Assembly: GCF_964340395.1 (NCBI RefSeq)
Contig: NC_135549.1
Coordinates: forward strand, 31,106,832-31,170,831
From: Glandiceps talaboti
Lineage: Eukaryota > Hemichordata > Enteropneusta > Spengelidae
Direction of reading: 5' to 3'
Length of the DNA: 64,000 bases
Shown here: positions 1 through 34,837 of the stretch, piece after piece
How the letters are laid out: every line of letters begins with the position of its first letter
Position numbering within the stretch: the first letter of the stretch is position 1
Notes under the pieces: model-generated
Database searches by the model: none
Seen by the model: only the letters and a program-made list of their open reading frames with translations
What the model was told of the DNA's origin: nothing
Program-made: the position numbers and the translations under genes

Positions 1-3000
1 TCTGCTTAATGAGATACAATGCGAGTAAAATGGGATACAAATTGGACAATGGGAGACAATCTACAATGAGATACAATGCATGGACAATGACGATAGAATG
101 TATGTGGACTAAGATACTGTACATGAAGAATGAGATACAATTTGTACAAAGAGATACAATATATGTGTACAATATGAATGCATGTATACCGTACATTGCA
201 AGACATCGTGTGTACAATGAGATTCAATGCATGTATAATATGCATATACAAATGACATTCAATGCACATACAATGTGACACAATGTGTTTACAATGAGAT
301 ACAATGCACATACAATGTGATACAATGTGTGTACAATGTGATACAATGGGTTTACAATGAGATACAATTCACGTACAATATGACACAATGTGTGTACAAT
401 GAGATACAATACATGTACAATATGACACAATGTGTTTACAATGAGATACAATGCATGTACAATGTGACACAATGGGTTTACAATGAGATACAATGCATGT
501 ACAATGTGACACAATGGGTTTACAATGAGATACAATACATGTACAATGTGATACAATGTGTTTACAATGAGATACAATGCACATACAATGTGATACAATG
601 TGTGTACAATGTGATACAATGGGTTTACAATGAGATACAATTCACGTACAATATGACACAATGTGTGTACAATGAGATACAATGCATGTACAATGTGACA
701 CAATGGGTTTACAATGAGATACAATACATGTACAATGTGACACAATGTGTTTACAATGAGATACAATACATGTACAATATGATACAATGTGTGTACAATT
801 AGATACAATGCATGTACAATATGACACAATGTATGTACAATGAGATACAATGCATGTACAATGTGACACAATGGGTTTACAATTAGATACAATACATGTA
901 CAATATGACACAATGTGTGTACAATGAGATACAATGCATGTACAATGTGACACAATGGGTTTACAATGAGATACAATACATGTACAATGTGACACAATGT
1001 GTTTACAATGAGATACAATACATGTACAATATGATACAATGTGTGTACAATGACATACAATGCACGTACAATGTGATACAATGTGTGTACATTGTACAAT
1101 GAGATACAATGCATGTACAATATGACACAATGTGTGTACAATGAGATACAATGCATGTACAATATGACACAATGTGTGTACAATGAGATACAATGCATGT
1201 ACAATATGACACAATGTGTGTACAATGAGATACAATACATGTACAATGTGACACAATGGGTTTACAATGAGATACAATACATGTACAATGTGACACAATG
1301 TGTTTACAATGAGATACAATACATGTACAATGTGATACAATGTGTTTACAATGACATACAATGCACGTACAATGTGATACAATGTGTGTACATTGTACAA
1401 TGAGATACAATGCATGTACAATGTGATACAATGTGTTTACAATGAGATACAATGCACGTACAATGTGATACAATGTGTGTACATTGTACAATGAGATACA
1501 ATGCATGTACAATGTGATACAATGTGTTTACAATGAGATACAATACATGTACAATGTGATACAATGTGTGTACATTGTACAATGAGATACAATGCATGTA
1601 CAATGTGATACAATGTGTTTACAATGAGATACAATGCACGTACAATGTGATACAATGGGTTTACAATGAGATACAATGGGTTTACAATGTGACACAATGT
1701 GTTTACAATGAGATACAATACATGTACAATGTGACACAATGGGTTTAAAATGAGATACAATACATGTACAAAGTGACCTAATGTGTTTACAATGAGATAC
1801 AATACATGTACAATGTGATACAATGTGTTTACAATGAGATACATGTACAATGTGATACAATGGGTTTAAAATGAGATACAATACATGTACAATGTGACCT
1901 AATGTGTTTACAATGAGATACAATACATGTACAATGTGACACAATGTGTTTACAATGAGATACAATACATGTACAATGTGACACAATGTGTTTACAATGA
2001 GATACAATGCACGTACAATGTGATACAATGGGTTTAAAATGAGATACAATACATGTACAAAGTGACCTAATGTGTTTACAATGAGATACAATACATGTAC
2101 AATGTGATACAATGTGTTTACAATGAGATACATGTATAATGTGACACAATGTGTTTACAATGAGATACAATACATGTACAATGTGACCTAATGTGTTTAC
2201 AATGAGATACAATACATGTACAATGTGACCTAATGTGTTTACAATGAGATACAATACATGTACAATGTGACCTAATGTGTTTACAATGAGATACAATACA
2301 TGTACAATGTGACCTAATGTGTTTACAATGAGATACAATACATGTACAATGTGACCTAATGTGTTTACAATGAGATACAATACATGTACAATGTGACCTA
2401 ATGTGTTTACAATGAGATACAATACATGTACAATGTGACCTAATGTGTTTACAATGAGATACAATACATGTACAATGTGACCTAATGTGTTTACAATGAG
2501 ATACAATACATGTACAATGTGACCTAATGTGTTTACAATGAGATACAATACATGTACAAAGTGACCTAATGTGTTTACAATGAGATACAATACATGTACA
2601 AAGTGACCTAATGTGTTTACAATGAGATACAATACATGTACAAAGTGACCTAATGTGTTTACAATGAGATACAATACATGTACAAAGTGACCTAATGTGT
2701 TTACAATGAGATACAATACATGTACAAAGTGACCTAATGTGTTTACAATGAGATACAATACATGTACAAAGTGACCTAATGTGTTTACAATGAGATACAA
2801 TACATGTACAAAGTGACCTAATGTGTTTACAATGAGATACAATACATGTACAAAGTGACCTAATGTGTTTACAATGAGATACAATACATGTACAAAGTGA
2901 CCTAATGTGTTTACAATGAGATACAATACATGTACAAAGTGACCTAATGTGTTTACAATGAGATACAATACATGTACAAAGTGACCTAATGTGTGTACAA

Positions 3001-3125
3001 TGAGATACAATACATGTACAAAGTGACCTAATGTGTGTACAATGAGATACAATACATGTACAAAGTGACCTAATGTGTGTACAATGAGATACAATACATG
3101 TACAAAGTGACCTAATGTGTGTACA
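1..3125. repeat. 42-bp minisatellite made of three 14-bp sub-units
   Basis: Nearly the whole stretch is built on the 14-bp theme tacaatgNgatacaatg, organised into 42-bp units. The first ~250 bases are degenerate. About 255-2150 is a mixture of unit variants, with several insertions of the step tacattgtacaatgag. Positions 2150-2540 are almost pure units with caatgtgacctaa, 2550-2990 are pure units with caaagtgacctaa, and the last units to 3125 carry gtgtgtaca instead of gtgttta. Because 42 is a multiple of three, several frames stay open for hundreds of codons. These look like by-products, not genes. Confidence 0.95.
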
Positions 3126-3563
3126 AACAAAATGCAATGATGTACATCTACACTTAGGTGCAAAAATTCACACAATGTATGAACTTCAAACTTTGATTTT
3201 AGGCATATTTGCTTTCAAATTCAAACATAATTTGTTGGCATACACACGACAGAATTTCTATAGCTGCGACTGTTAACCATAATGGATGGGTTCAGTGGTT
3301 TGTATATATTGGTATATACAATTATTTATGTAGGAGTTGGTCATCTAGTGCATAAACTAAGGCTAAACACTATTCATATACTAGTCAATTACATGTAAAT
3401 TAAGAGTACACAAATTCAATGATCATTTGTTTTCAATTTGTGTTTTGTCATGCATTGATGTATATTAGACACATTTTTAAAATATTTGAAATTTCCTAAC
3501 TCATGGCACTGCAGATCAATCTTGGCTTACTATCAGTAACATGTCACTTGGCAAAATGGAATG
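3126..3563. other. 3' flank of the pseudokinase gene, no feature seen
   Basis: AT-rich unique sequence between the minisatellite and the stop codon of the minus-strand pseudokinase gene. The 3' UTR of that gene must lie here or run into the minisatellite. I found no canonical AATAAA or ATTAAA on the minus strand in this interval, so the polyadenylation site is unassigned. Confidence 0.5.
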
Positions 3564-26514
<22,951 letters not shown>

Positions 26515-27180
26515 GTCTGCTGTTCACAGACATAAATTTACGTATCGGGAAATAGTTAACATGTAAGCAAGAACCGATAGACTATTAAATAGTACTAGAC
26601 ATCTGACATTGTGATCCACACGTGATCACCAACACGCATTCCTTATCAAATGGTTCGCCAGGTCACTGTCCAGCGTTCTCAACAACACAGTGCACAGTGA
26701 CTTGTTTACTTCCGCATCGTTCCATAATCACGTGCTATGCATATAATTTAAACTTATCCTATGTACTTGCTGGTTATATGGCATCAAAAGCCAATATTTT
26801 TCGCCGCATCGTACAAATAATCGCCATCATAACAGCTATTACCGTCAGTTATCCGATTACCAATGTCGATGACCTCGCTCTAGTAGCTAGCGCTCTACGT
26901 TCGACCTTTGACCTGATTACACAGAATGAAAAGTATTTCAAAAGCAACAACATGCAACAGACACTCGAATCAATCTGTCTGCTGTATGATTTTGAAATAT
27001 AAATATAGTAAAATCAGCTTTACTATGCATTAAAAAAAGATCATACAGATTGATTCGAGTGCCTGTGAAAGCAACTGTTTTTTACCTGGTTTAGGTTTGG
27101 ATAGCGATTAGATTAGAGCAGTCTCATGACGTATACCCCACCGATCCTCATTTCTTCCACCTGTTTGGAAAAAATAAATA
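26515..27180. other. 5' flank of the pseudokinase gene
   Basis: Upstream side of the pseudokinase start. An ETS-like cttccg (26710), an E-box CACGTG (26731) and a long inverted repeat (26958-27066) are visible. A plus-strand open frame of 74 codons from ATG 26778 to stop 27002 (MASKANIFRRIVQIIAII...) has a hydrophobic start, but no homologue is recognised. It is left as unproven. Confidence 0.4.
26958..27066. repeat. Imperfect inverted repeat (foldback)
   Basis: Left arm cactcgaatcaatctgt plus gtatgat (26962-26990, with five extra bases) pairs with atcatacagattgattcgag (27040-27061). The outer bases extend the pairing with one mismatch. The loop is about 50 nt and AT-rich. Confidence 0.8.
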
Positions 27181-28261
27181 CAAAATAAATTCCCTCTTAA
27201 TGTTTATACTTTTTAGGTCCACGATACATGTACAACTGTGCATGAGTTTTGTAACATATTGCTATATTCCCTCTAAAAATAACTAATCCCCTTTTTCTTT
27301 CAGACAGTTTGGTATTTTCTTCTCTTAATTTTATTTCGTTGCTAGAATATCAAGGTTTTAAAAATCATCCGATCACCAAAATTAATAATAAACTGAATGT
27401 CCTATGTCAGGAAAAATACGAGACTTTTGATTGTTGTGACTTTGGGCATTGTCAGTGCATTGAAGTGTGAAGGAAAGCAGACAGTGTCTTCTAAAGATAG
27501 AACGTGAAAAAAACCCATGTCTCATACATAGTAAAGAAAACATTATGACACGAATTAATATACAGCAAGTAACTTTGAAGGGGATTTCATGGATTCGCCG
27601 AAACGCCGAAACCACTTTGAGCAAACTCTTTAAATATGACACATTTACGGATGAAATCTTCTTGGAGTAATAAATATCAAGCAGAGAAAATACTTAATTA
27701 TATTATGCTATAAATTGTTAGTTGTCATCAATATTGTGGACAAGTTTTAGTAAATTGCGTCGTCTGTTGGCAGAAAAATTAATGGAAACATTTTCCTTGA
27801 CTAATTTCATTTTCCTGCATACTTTGTATTATTAGGCCTACATCATTAGTGACAATAAGTACTCTTCACTAACTTTGATGAAAAAATAACATTTATACCA
27901 CTTGATTCAGTGTCTGTAAATGCATGCTGTAATGCGGACGCGTGACAAATCCACAGGCAAAGTTATGCGCATAGTTGTACAATGGTTCGTCTATTGTCTA
28001 TATAGGGGTGGACAAAAGTAAGCTCTTCGGATGTATATGACTAAAACGATCGTCAAAAGTTAGTGTACAACAATAGAGCAAGACAATATAATGAGAAGGT
28101 TCGAATCTGTTGGTAAGACGGAATGGTATTGCATAAACATATATGTATATATTTATTGTTGGAGAATTTTGAAATCTGTACAAATAATTTGCCAAAGAAT
28201 CTTTATCTATTCATTTGAAAGTACTTCAGTACAGTGTGGAAAAGTGCTATATAATAATCAA
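27181..28261. other. No supported feature
   Basis: AT-rich sequence with only short open frames on both strands and no recognised motif. Confidence 0.4.
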
Positions 28262-28266
28262 CATCG

Positions 28267-28319
<53 letters not shown>

Positions 28320-28332
28320 GTCGTCGTCGTCG

Positions 28333-28364
<32 letters not shown>

Positions 28365-28368
28365 GTCC
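28262..28368. repeat. CAT/CGT trinucleotide microsatellite
   Basis: (CAT)n interrupted by six CGT units. One plus-strand frame reads a poly-His/Arg tract. No flanking coding evidence supports translation. Confidence 0.95.
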
Positions 28369-28618
28369 ATGACTGAAGCTACTGTGTTGTATCTTAGACG
28401 AAGTGAAATTATTGCTAATATAGTAATAAAACTATAACGTCAATCCCCCATTCATTTTTTCCAACATCTCGAGAGGTACTCCAATAAGATAAATTGTCAT
28501 AGAATGTTTCAGTATCTACATATGAGGTATGGGATAAATGGCAACAGCTACGGATACATTCAAATTAGAATTGTTTGATCATATGATATATGTAAGTGTT
28601 ATACGATATAATAGTTAC

Positions 28619-28743
28619 CTAAGCATTCGTTGATTCATTCTTGGTTGTTTCGATGCCGGCTTCGGTGTTGTTATTTCCCGAAATAAGGAGTGAATCGTCG
28701 TAGCCACTTACTGAAGCACGAGTTGGTTTTGCGTCGTCATTTT
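28619..28743 (-). CDS. Candidate coding exon with stop (unknown gene)
   Basis: After acceptor TTTTTCAG the frame reads NDDAKPTRASVSGYDD then SLLISGNNNTEAGIETTKNE and STNA, then TAG. Composition looks like a real Ser/Asn/Glu-rich tail. It joins in phase to 28959-29021. A GTAACT directly after the stop codon and an internal CA-GTAAGT could be alternative donors, so these may instead be upstream or alternative exons of the pseudokinase locus. No family is recognised. Confidence 0.35.
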
Positions 28744-28958
28744 CTGAAAAACTGTAACATGATTTGACAATAAAATAAACAACGTTAAAGATCATTGGTA
28801 AGTTAGACTAAACGTTATTTAAATAAAACATTCTCAGACTAATACAACGTTAACATTGGTAGTGTTGTAAAAAGGTGAAATTCGAAAAAAAAGAGATATT
28901 TGCATAAATAACATTCCTTACTGAGCAACACTGATTTTACAGGTACAGTGATAATTAC

Positions 28959-29021
28959 CGCCACTCTTGTTACACGTCACACATCCAGTATTCGTATTCG
29001 TACAAGGGCTGTGTGGAATAG
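28959..29021 (-). CDS. Candidate coding exon (unknown gene)
   Basis: Codes for IPHSPCTNTNTGCVTCNKSG between acceptor ATAATAG and donor GTAATT, and splices in phase to 28619-28743. It has a CxxC pair. A possible upstream exon ends at donor 29635, but its matching frame lacks a methionine, so the start of this gene is unknown. Confidence 0.33.
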
Positions 29022-29204
29022 CTATTATACAAAAGTTTCACATTATTTTAAATAGTGTAGACTGGATATAGGAAATAAAAGTGCCAATGGCGTACATAGC
29101 AAAACTGTTGAGCGTAAACTTTAATTTTCTATCATGATTGTGTTCTTGTTGCTAGACATATTATCTGCACACATATTTTTTGAAGATTTATTGTAATGCC
29201 TACC

Positions 29205-29404
29205 CAATCTGATTAAAATATGATTTGGTGAGAGCGGTTAGATGTCTTTATTTACCTCCATTTCCAATATTTTGTGTCATTTGTTTTGTTCCATGTGATA
29301 GCCGCCTTCCCATACCGGAACAAGACGAACGGCACAAAACGATGGAAATAGAGATAAATAAAGACATCTAGTCACTCTCACCACATCAGATTTTAATAAG
29401 ATTG
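29205..29404. mobile_element. 200-bp foldback MITE with 9-bp target duplication
   Basis: Arms 29205-29265 and 29344-29404 (61 nt each) are inverted copies, about 85% identical, starting caatctgattaaaat. The element is bounded by the direct repeat ATGCCTACC (29196-29204 and 29405-29413). Long terminal inverted repeats and a 9-bp duplication fit a Mutator-like non-autonomous element. It encodes nothing. Confidence 0.8.
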
Positions 29405-29704
29405 ATGCCTACCCATTCATGGTGTTATATATGCAATGTAAACCATCGTTAATACTGTTGTTATGAGCATAGTCTTGTTACTAGCCGCATCTGCATACAT
29501 TTTTTGAACTTATGTCACTGGTGATATATTGGCATTATATGTCATCACAAACATAATTCAACGACATTACCCTTAAAATATGAAGTCTACCTTGTCACAA
29601 TTAGAAGGAACAGAAGGATGCCTACGAAACTTACCAGATATTCCAATGGAAAATCGTTTCGAGGAAATCTTGTCTTGTGTTGTTGAGTTACGATGCAAAC
29701 TCAG

Positions 29705-31030
29705 TGAGCTCTAAGTCTACTTGATCGATCACGGACTTTTTATTTCATTGTGTTGCTTGTATAAGTTTTCTTCAAAACAGTAACGCGAAAACACTGCATG
29801 GTTTCCCCTGCTTTAGCTTGAAGAACATAAATCTTCAGTATAGGTAAATACTACTATATCTTGTAAGTTATTGTAAATTTTATTTGTTGATTTGCTAAGT
29901 ACGAACATGTTTTGAAGTAGTTTTCCATTCAGATATCATGTGGTTAAAATGTACTATATAGTAATAAATCATAACGTTAAACTGTAAAACACAGTAAAAA
30001 ATTAAATAGTATATTTGCAAAGAAATAAAAACACGTCTGTTCGGTTGTGTATTTTTCCAATAAACTGCACATTGAAGTTGGTAAATTCTAAATTCAAACA
30101 CCCAGGGATCATTCACAATTATAGTTTGTAGTTAAATATTTACTTGAACCAACCATATGGAAAAAAATGCCTTTTTAGCCAATTGGACCAGTAAGAAATC
30201 GGCTTTTTCCTACCTCAATTTTGATTTTCAACGCGAAATAGAATTTTTAAAACTACAAATAAAATTGAACCTTTACTCACACTATTTAAAACTATTCTGT
30301 AAAATTTACAAATAGAAATATTATCTTATTTGAGTGCCCAAAGTGGATCGTTGCACTGACAGGACGCAGAGGAATCTCCCCCCCCCCATTTTTGTACAAA
30401 TTTGATATTTCTGTTCGAGTCAAGTTGAAGAGAAATTGAAGAACTAAAAGAATGCTTTGTGGTGCTATTTAATATGTCAAGGTGTCAACGATACCACTCT
30501 GAGTTTAACTTTGAATAAAAATACAAGAGAGCATGGGGGTGCGTACGAGATCACCCCTCCCTCTTTTGAAAATTTTTGTAATTTAAGGACTAAGAGAGTG
30601 CTGTCTTGTGTTATTCAGAAAACTAACACCAAAAAAAAAATCCTCAAAGTATATTGTTGCATGCCATACCATTTAAAATTATTGTATCATTATGAAAAAT
30701 TACAGGATTCATTAAAGGTACTAAATCGGGTCAGTATTCTTAGTAATTTGATTTGATGGTAGTGATTCAGTTTGTTTCAGCATTTGCCAATGTATAAAAC
30801 TGCCTATGGCGGTGGCACCAGAAACACATGTACCAGGGAATTTAACATTTATAGCATTTCTGCACTTGCAGCACAACAGTTTTTTCGCTCATACCATGGA
30901 AACAATTTTTTCTGTCTCTAAAATCCTCCAGTGAAAGATTACACTTGTGCTCAATAGAGAAAGTGGCTGTTAGTAGGTAGTTTTAGTACAGCTTGAGACA
31001 GGGTTAGAGCTACAGTCGATATAAGATCGA
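29705..31030. other. No supported feature
   Basis: AT-rich intergenic sequence. Open frames here are short, start without context and contain homopolymers. Confidence 0.4.
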
Positions 31031-31038
31031 TGTATGCA

Positions 31039-31151
31039 TTGTATTCTTTCACAGTGCAACAAAAACAGGCCTTTAATGAAATCATTACAGTGTCACATGG
31101 GCTCGAAAATTTTAATGGCTACAATTGTTTATATTGCTGATAATCAACATT
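31039..31151. repeat. Dispersed repeat, copy B
   Basis: Matches 6190-6298 (ttctttcacagtgca, aaaacaggc, ttaatgaaa, ctgataatcaacat) with substitutions. Confidence 0.75.
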
Positions 31152-31251
31152 TCAACTTGACTACTTCTGCATCATCACTCTGCACGGCACCTACGTCATT
31201 GTTTATTTTGCATTAGCAGTTGTCTGAGGGTGTGTAATAAACGTCATGTCA

Positions 31252-31290
31252 CATGAGTGAGTGAAACACCAAGCCTCCCATTTTAGCTGT
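31252..31290. repeat. Single inverted unit of the 44-bp repeat
   Basis: gagtgaaacaccaagcctcc then cattttagctgt is the reverse complement of a unit of the array at 5362-6110, about 100 bp from dispersed copy B. Confidence 0.75.
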
Positions 31291-32937
31291 AAGAATCAAC
31301 ATTGACAATATTTCTATGCAACAAGCATTCCAGTAAGTTTTCCTTTATATGTGAAATGGTCGGTTTGGTCATGCAAAGACTATTCTAGTCACAAACGGGG
31401 TACGAGAGATTTAGACGGAATATGCCGTAAGTGCCGTAAACAGGATAGTTTTCGACAGAAGTAGCAGATGATTATCAACATGTGATGCATTAGTAGGGGG
31501 TCAACCTGTTTTTGAAATTGGCGAGTGGGGGGGGGGGGCATCCTGTTTTGAAATTTTGGGTAGGGGGTGCCATTGTCTTTTGGTTTTGGATGAAAGAAAA
31601 GAATCCATGAATCTACAGTGGCATGACCTTGTCTGAACTTTAGTATTTTTTCCTGACCCTATTTTAAAATATTACTTCACCTGGAGTGTGGCTCAAACTT
31701 AACTTTACATATACATATACAATGTATTACCTACCACACTAGTTACAGTACATTATTATGATCACTTTGTAGCATATAACATCATCTTTAACTGCAATTA
31801 TTGTAATGTTTCGGTGATTTGTTGATAAAAACTGAAAAATTAAGATGACCTTGAAAACCCCAAGAAATCTCTCACCCCCAGAGGTCACTTATACATAGCC
31901 AACAATCAGATGCTCTAAACTTTTTACTGTCATAGTATAAGCCCGTTCCCATCTAAAGTCTGAACCTGTTTCGATTCGAATATTGTCTTTTTAAGATGTG
32001 AAATGTTTCCCAAGATAGTCTACTATGATATTGCCTTAAAAGTCCAAATCTCCCCGATCAATGATACTACCATTAAGTGTACCGACCTTTAGTATAATGA
32101 TGCCATTTAACATATTTCAACCCTGTGCAAGTTATACAGAATACTTTCTGATATGGTGGTGCTATTTTGTAAAGTTTGGAGATTATTGCTTGAAAGGCTC
32201 TGAATATCCTAAAAATGGCTTTTAAGAGAGCCTTCTCGGGGGAGACCACGAGGCCCCCCCCCCAAAAAAAAGGTGGACATATCCCTGTCTCAAGCTCTTC
32301 CCTACATTTTACTGTGAAGATGCTATCAAACTTTATTTCACAAATATTTCAGCCCAGTGCAGTTGCTTTTTACATATTGGTGCTGTCTTGTAAAGCTTGG
32401 CAATTATTACTAGTCTCAAAATTTACTTTTAAGAGTAAAAACCTCCAAGGCTTCTAAGAGGAAATGACAGTGCTGTCACTGGATCTTATCAAGTATTTGC
32501 AAGATTGTCAAGCAGTACAGTCCACACTGAGTCACGATCAAAAAATGGCTGTTATGTGATTATGATATACAGATGATTTAGAATTAAGCGTTAGGGGGCA
32601 GCCTGTTTTCGGTTTTACATAGAGGGGAGTCCAATTTTACATAGAGGCTGGGGGGGGGGGGCGCAGAGGGCCGATGGAAAAATCCACCGTTTTCCACCGA
32701 GGTCTTTCACATACATTTAATTCACCTCTTCTTGTAGACCAATAGTGGCATTTACGGTTCCAAGAAGTCTTACGCGAGATGATGTCGCTTATGTTGTTAC
32801 AGTTAGTCTTGTTTTGTCCATATTACCTTTGAAATAACATTTTCATTAGGAAATTATGGAAACACATGTTGACCTCTTTGATTATGAATGATTTTGTTCT
32901 GGCTAAATGCCATCAATGACAGACAGTGATTTTACAG
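31291..32937. other. No supported feature
   Basis: AT-rich with several G or C homopolymers (about 31529, 32253 and 32650). No gene or repeat family recognised. Confidence 0.4.
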
Positions 32938-33249
32938 GTGAACCCAGGGTACAGTCAGGTGACAACCATCCCACCGAGTAGCACGTGCAAACCCCTCAGT
33001 GCATACATAACACATGGCATTGTATGGAGAGATGTGCAATGCATCTTGGAACTGGTAACATGCATGTCTGTGACCATGACACAGACATCTCGCCACATCC
33101 TGAACGAGGGGTTGTCTCAAAGAAGAGCCGCCAGCGGTGAGAGTCTGGGTAACCGAGACAAGCTCTCACTCTGCCAATCTAGTGCACCCTCTTATGGTGA
33201 CTACCTGAGAAATGGCTGGAACTTCAGTAACCCAAATATGACGTTTTGA
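32938..33249 (+). CDS. Possible terminal exon of an unknown gene
   Basis: Follows the acceptor-like gattttacag and runs 103 codons to TGA: VNPGYSQVTTIPPSSTCKP ... LSQRRAASGESLGNRDKLSL ... YLRNGWNFSNPNMTF. Base composition is clearly richer in GC than its surroundings. There is no in-frame ATG near the start, so it would need upstream exons, none of which I could identify. The minus strand is also open over part of the stretch. It could be a decayed exon. Confidence 0.3.
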   Translation: MNPGYSQVTTIPPSSTCKPLSAYITHGIVWRDVQCILELVTCMSVTMTQTSRHILNEGLSQRRAASGESLGNRDKLSLCQSSAPSYGDYLRNGWNFSNPNMTF

Positions 33250-34157
33250 CATAAAATACTTCTTATATATTGGCTTATTTCACAAATCAAATGTAGACAA
33301 ACAACAAAAAAGAAAGTAAAGACCATACAGATGACACTGTTGCCACTCTTACCTGTCCAGTGTTAATGGTGATGTACACTTGAAATGCTGCTGATATCAT
33401 CTAACATATATATTGCTTATGCTTAATGCACATCATTTACTTTAATTAATACATGCATCATTTGCCTTGTGCGTTATTTTTTACATGGCACATCATTTGT
33501 TTTGTGTGTGGTTTGATACTAGGTACATCAGTTACCTTGTGTCATTTATTTTTATGACGCACCATGCATGTGTAACTTATTTTCAATTTGTCATCATTTG
33601 CCTTTGTGTGTGCATCTTTATATTCATAGTTCATTACTTGCATTATGTGTGTTATTTATTTTCATATGCGAGTCATTTGCCCTTATGTGTGTGTTATGTG
33701 TGTGTGTGCATTCATCATCGTTGCAAATCGAATGTAGAAGAATAACAAAAAGTAAGGAACTTATAGGTGACACTTACCACTCTTAGGTGTAGGTGATGTA
33801 TGCTTGATATCTTGTAGATATAATAGACATTGCCTTGAATGACAGCCACAAAAGGCAGATGATAGTACTTTCAGTTGATCAGTATATGTATAGATAACTT
33901 ACGGTATAATTTATTTAAATTCTCATCCTTCAAGACTAAATGGAATTTACTGTGAGCACTGTAAACAGCTGCAGCTTATGATATGGCAAGTCTGGCAAAA
34001 AGGTCCCCTGAACGTTAGACTATTTCTAACAGTCTAACATTCATATTATCTAGTCAATGCTAGGGGTGTCATCGCTGCCAAGCAATTCTTTGTCGCCTTT
34101 TTTGAGTTGCCATAACATATCCATGGGGGCACATTTTGAAGGGGTGGGGGTGGCAAG

Positions 34158-34159
<2 letters not shown>
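33250..34159. other. No supported feature
   Basis: AT-rich sequence. Diverged repetition of catttgcc...tgtgtgttatttattttcat (33450-33710) suggests an old ~60-bp tandem repeat. Confidence 0.4.

Positions 34160-34220
<61 letters not shown>
34160..34220. repeat. CA microsatellite
   Basis: About 30 uninterrupted CA units. Confidence 0.97.
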
Positions 34221-34223
<3 letters not shown>

Positions 34224-34726
34224 ATGCTTGACTGCGAATAATGTCAAGGGCACTCTCAAACATGCAAACATATAGTTTGTATGTTTGGTGTTAAAATAGC
34301 TTGAATATGATACACGGCGAAGATGACGAACGCAGATGGAAACGCGGCGAGGATGACAAATACTGACGGCGATGTACACGGTGAAAATATAGACGATGGC
34401 GGAACTGCGAAATTTGTGTCTGTGGATGTTATGTACGAAAGAAAGGCCATAGACAGGCAAGTGAAAATACTACCGACCAACCGACCAACCGGTCAACAAC
34501 TTAACCTAGCCTGAGGACAACCAGAGAAAAAGATGAAATGTTTGTGTATATGTAAGCGACAGCGAAAAAGGACCGAGATGCGAGGTACGTAGTTGACGAT
34601 GAAGACAACATTATTTTTAATGTGGAGGTTGGGAAAGAGAAAGGGGAAGGGATATAGAAACTAGTCACTCACTCATTCATTCATTCATTCATACACTCAT
34701 TTTTAAAAAAGAAAATCAATTACAAT
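34221..34726. other. Flank downstream of the tandem-exon gene
   Basis: Contains a weak repetition of gatgacgaacgcagatggaa / gatgacaaatactgacggcg near 34320-34375 and a cattcattcatt repeat at 34669-34696. No gene supported. Confidence 0.4.
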
Positions 34727-34732
34727 TTTATT
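34727..34732 (-). terminator. Polyadenylation signal AATAAA
   Basis: AATAAA lies 12 bases past the stop codon of the terminal array exon, giving a very short 3' UTR. It is just outside the repeat homology. Confidence 0.6.
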
Positions 34733-34744
34733 AACTTTTAATAA

Positions 34745-34837
34745 TCACATTCTTGGGTCTTCCGCTTCTTGATTTGCTGTCTGATCTTCCTCTGCCATCT
34801 GTGTTCGTGCCATCTTCCTTGGCCTTGGGGTTCCATC
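34745..34837 (-). CDS. Terminal exon of the tandem-exon gene
   Basis: After acceptor CCTTTCAG it codes DGTPRPRKMARTQMAEEDQT then ANQEAEDPRM and stop TGA (34745-34747). It is clearly the same exon as the internal copies, but the GTAAGT donor is gone, so the frame continues four codons to a stop, followed by AATAAA. It carries its own differences (E for D at residue 16, A for E at 25) and is one of the more diverged units of the array. Confidence 0.75.
   Translation of the reverse strand, partial: DGTPRPRKMARTQMAEEDQTANQEAEDPRM

Noticed and set aside
1829-3175. 448-codon minus-strand open frame
   Set aside because: Follows entirely from a stop-free 42-bp repeat; two other registers are open too and the C-terminal half decays with the repeat.
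28091-28372. Histidine-rich 93-codon frame
   Set aside because: The His tract is a CAT microsatellite; no splice sites or start context support it.
30457-30756. 99-codon plus-strand frame
   Set aside because: Lacks motif or splice context and contains a lysine run from a poly-A tract.
34050-34460. 136-codon minus-strand frame with Cys-Val tract
   Set aside because: Half of it is the CA microsatellite and the rest has no recognisable protein character.
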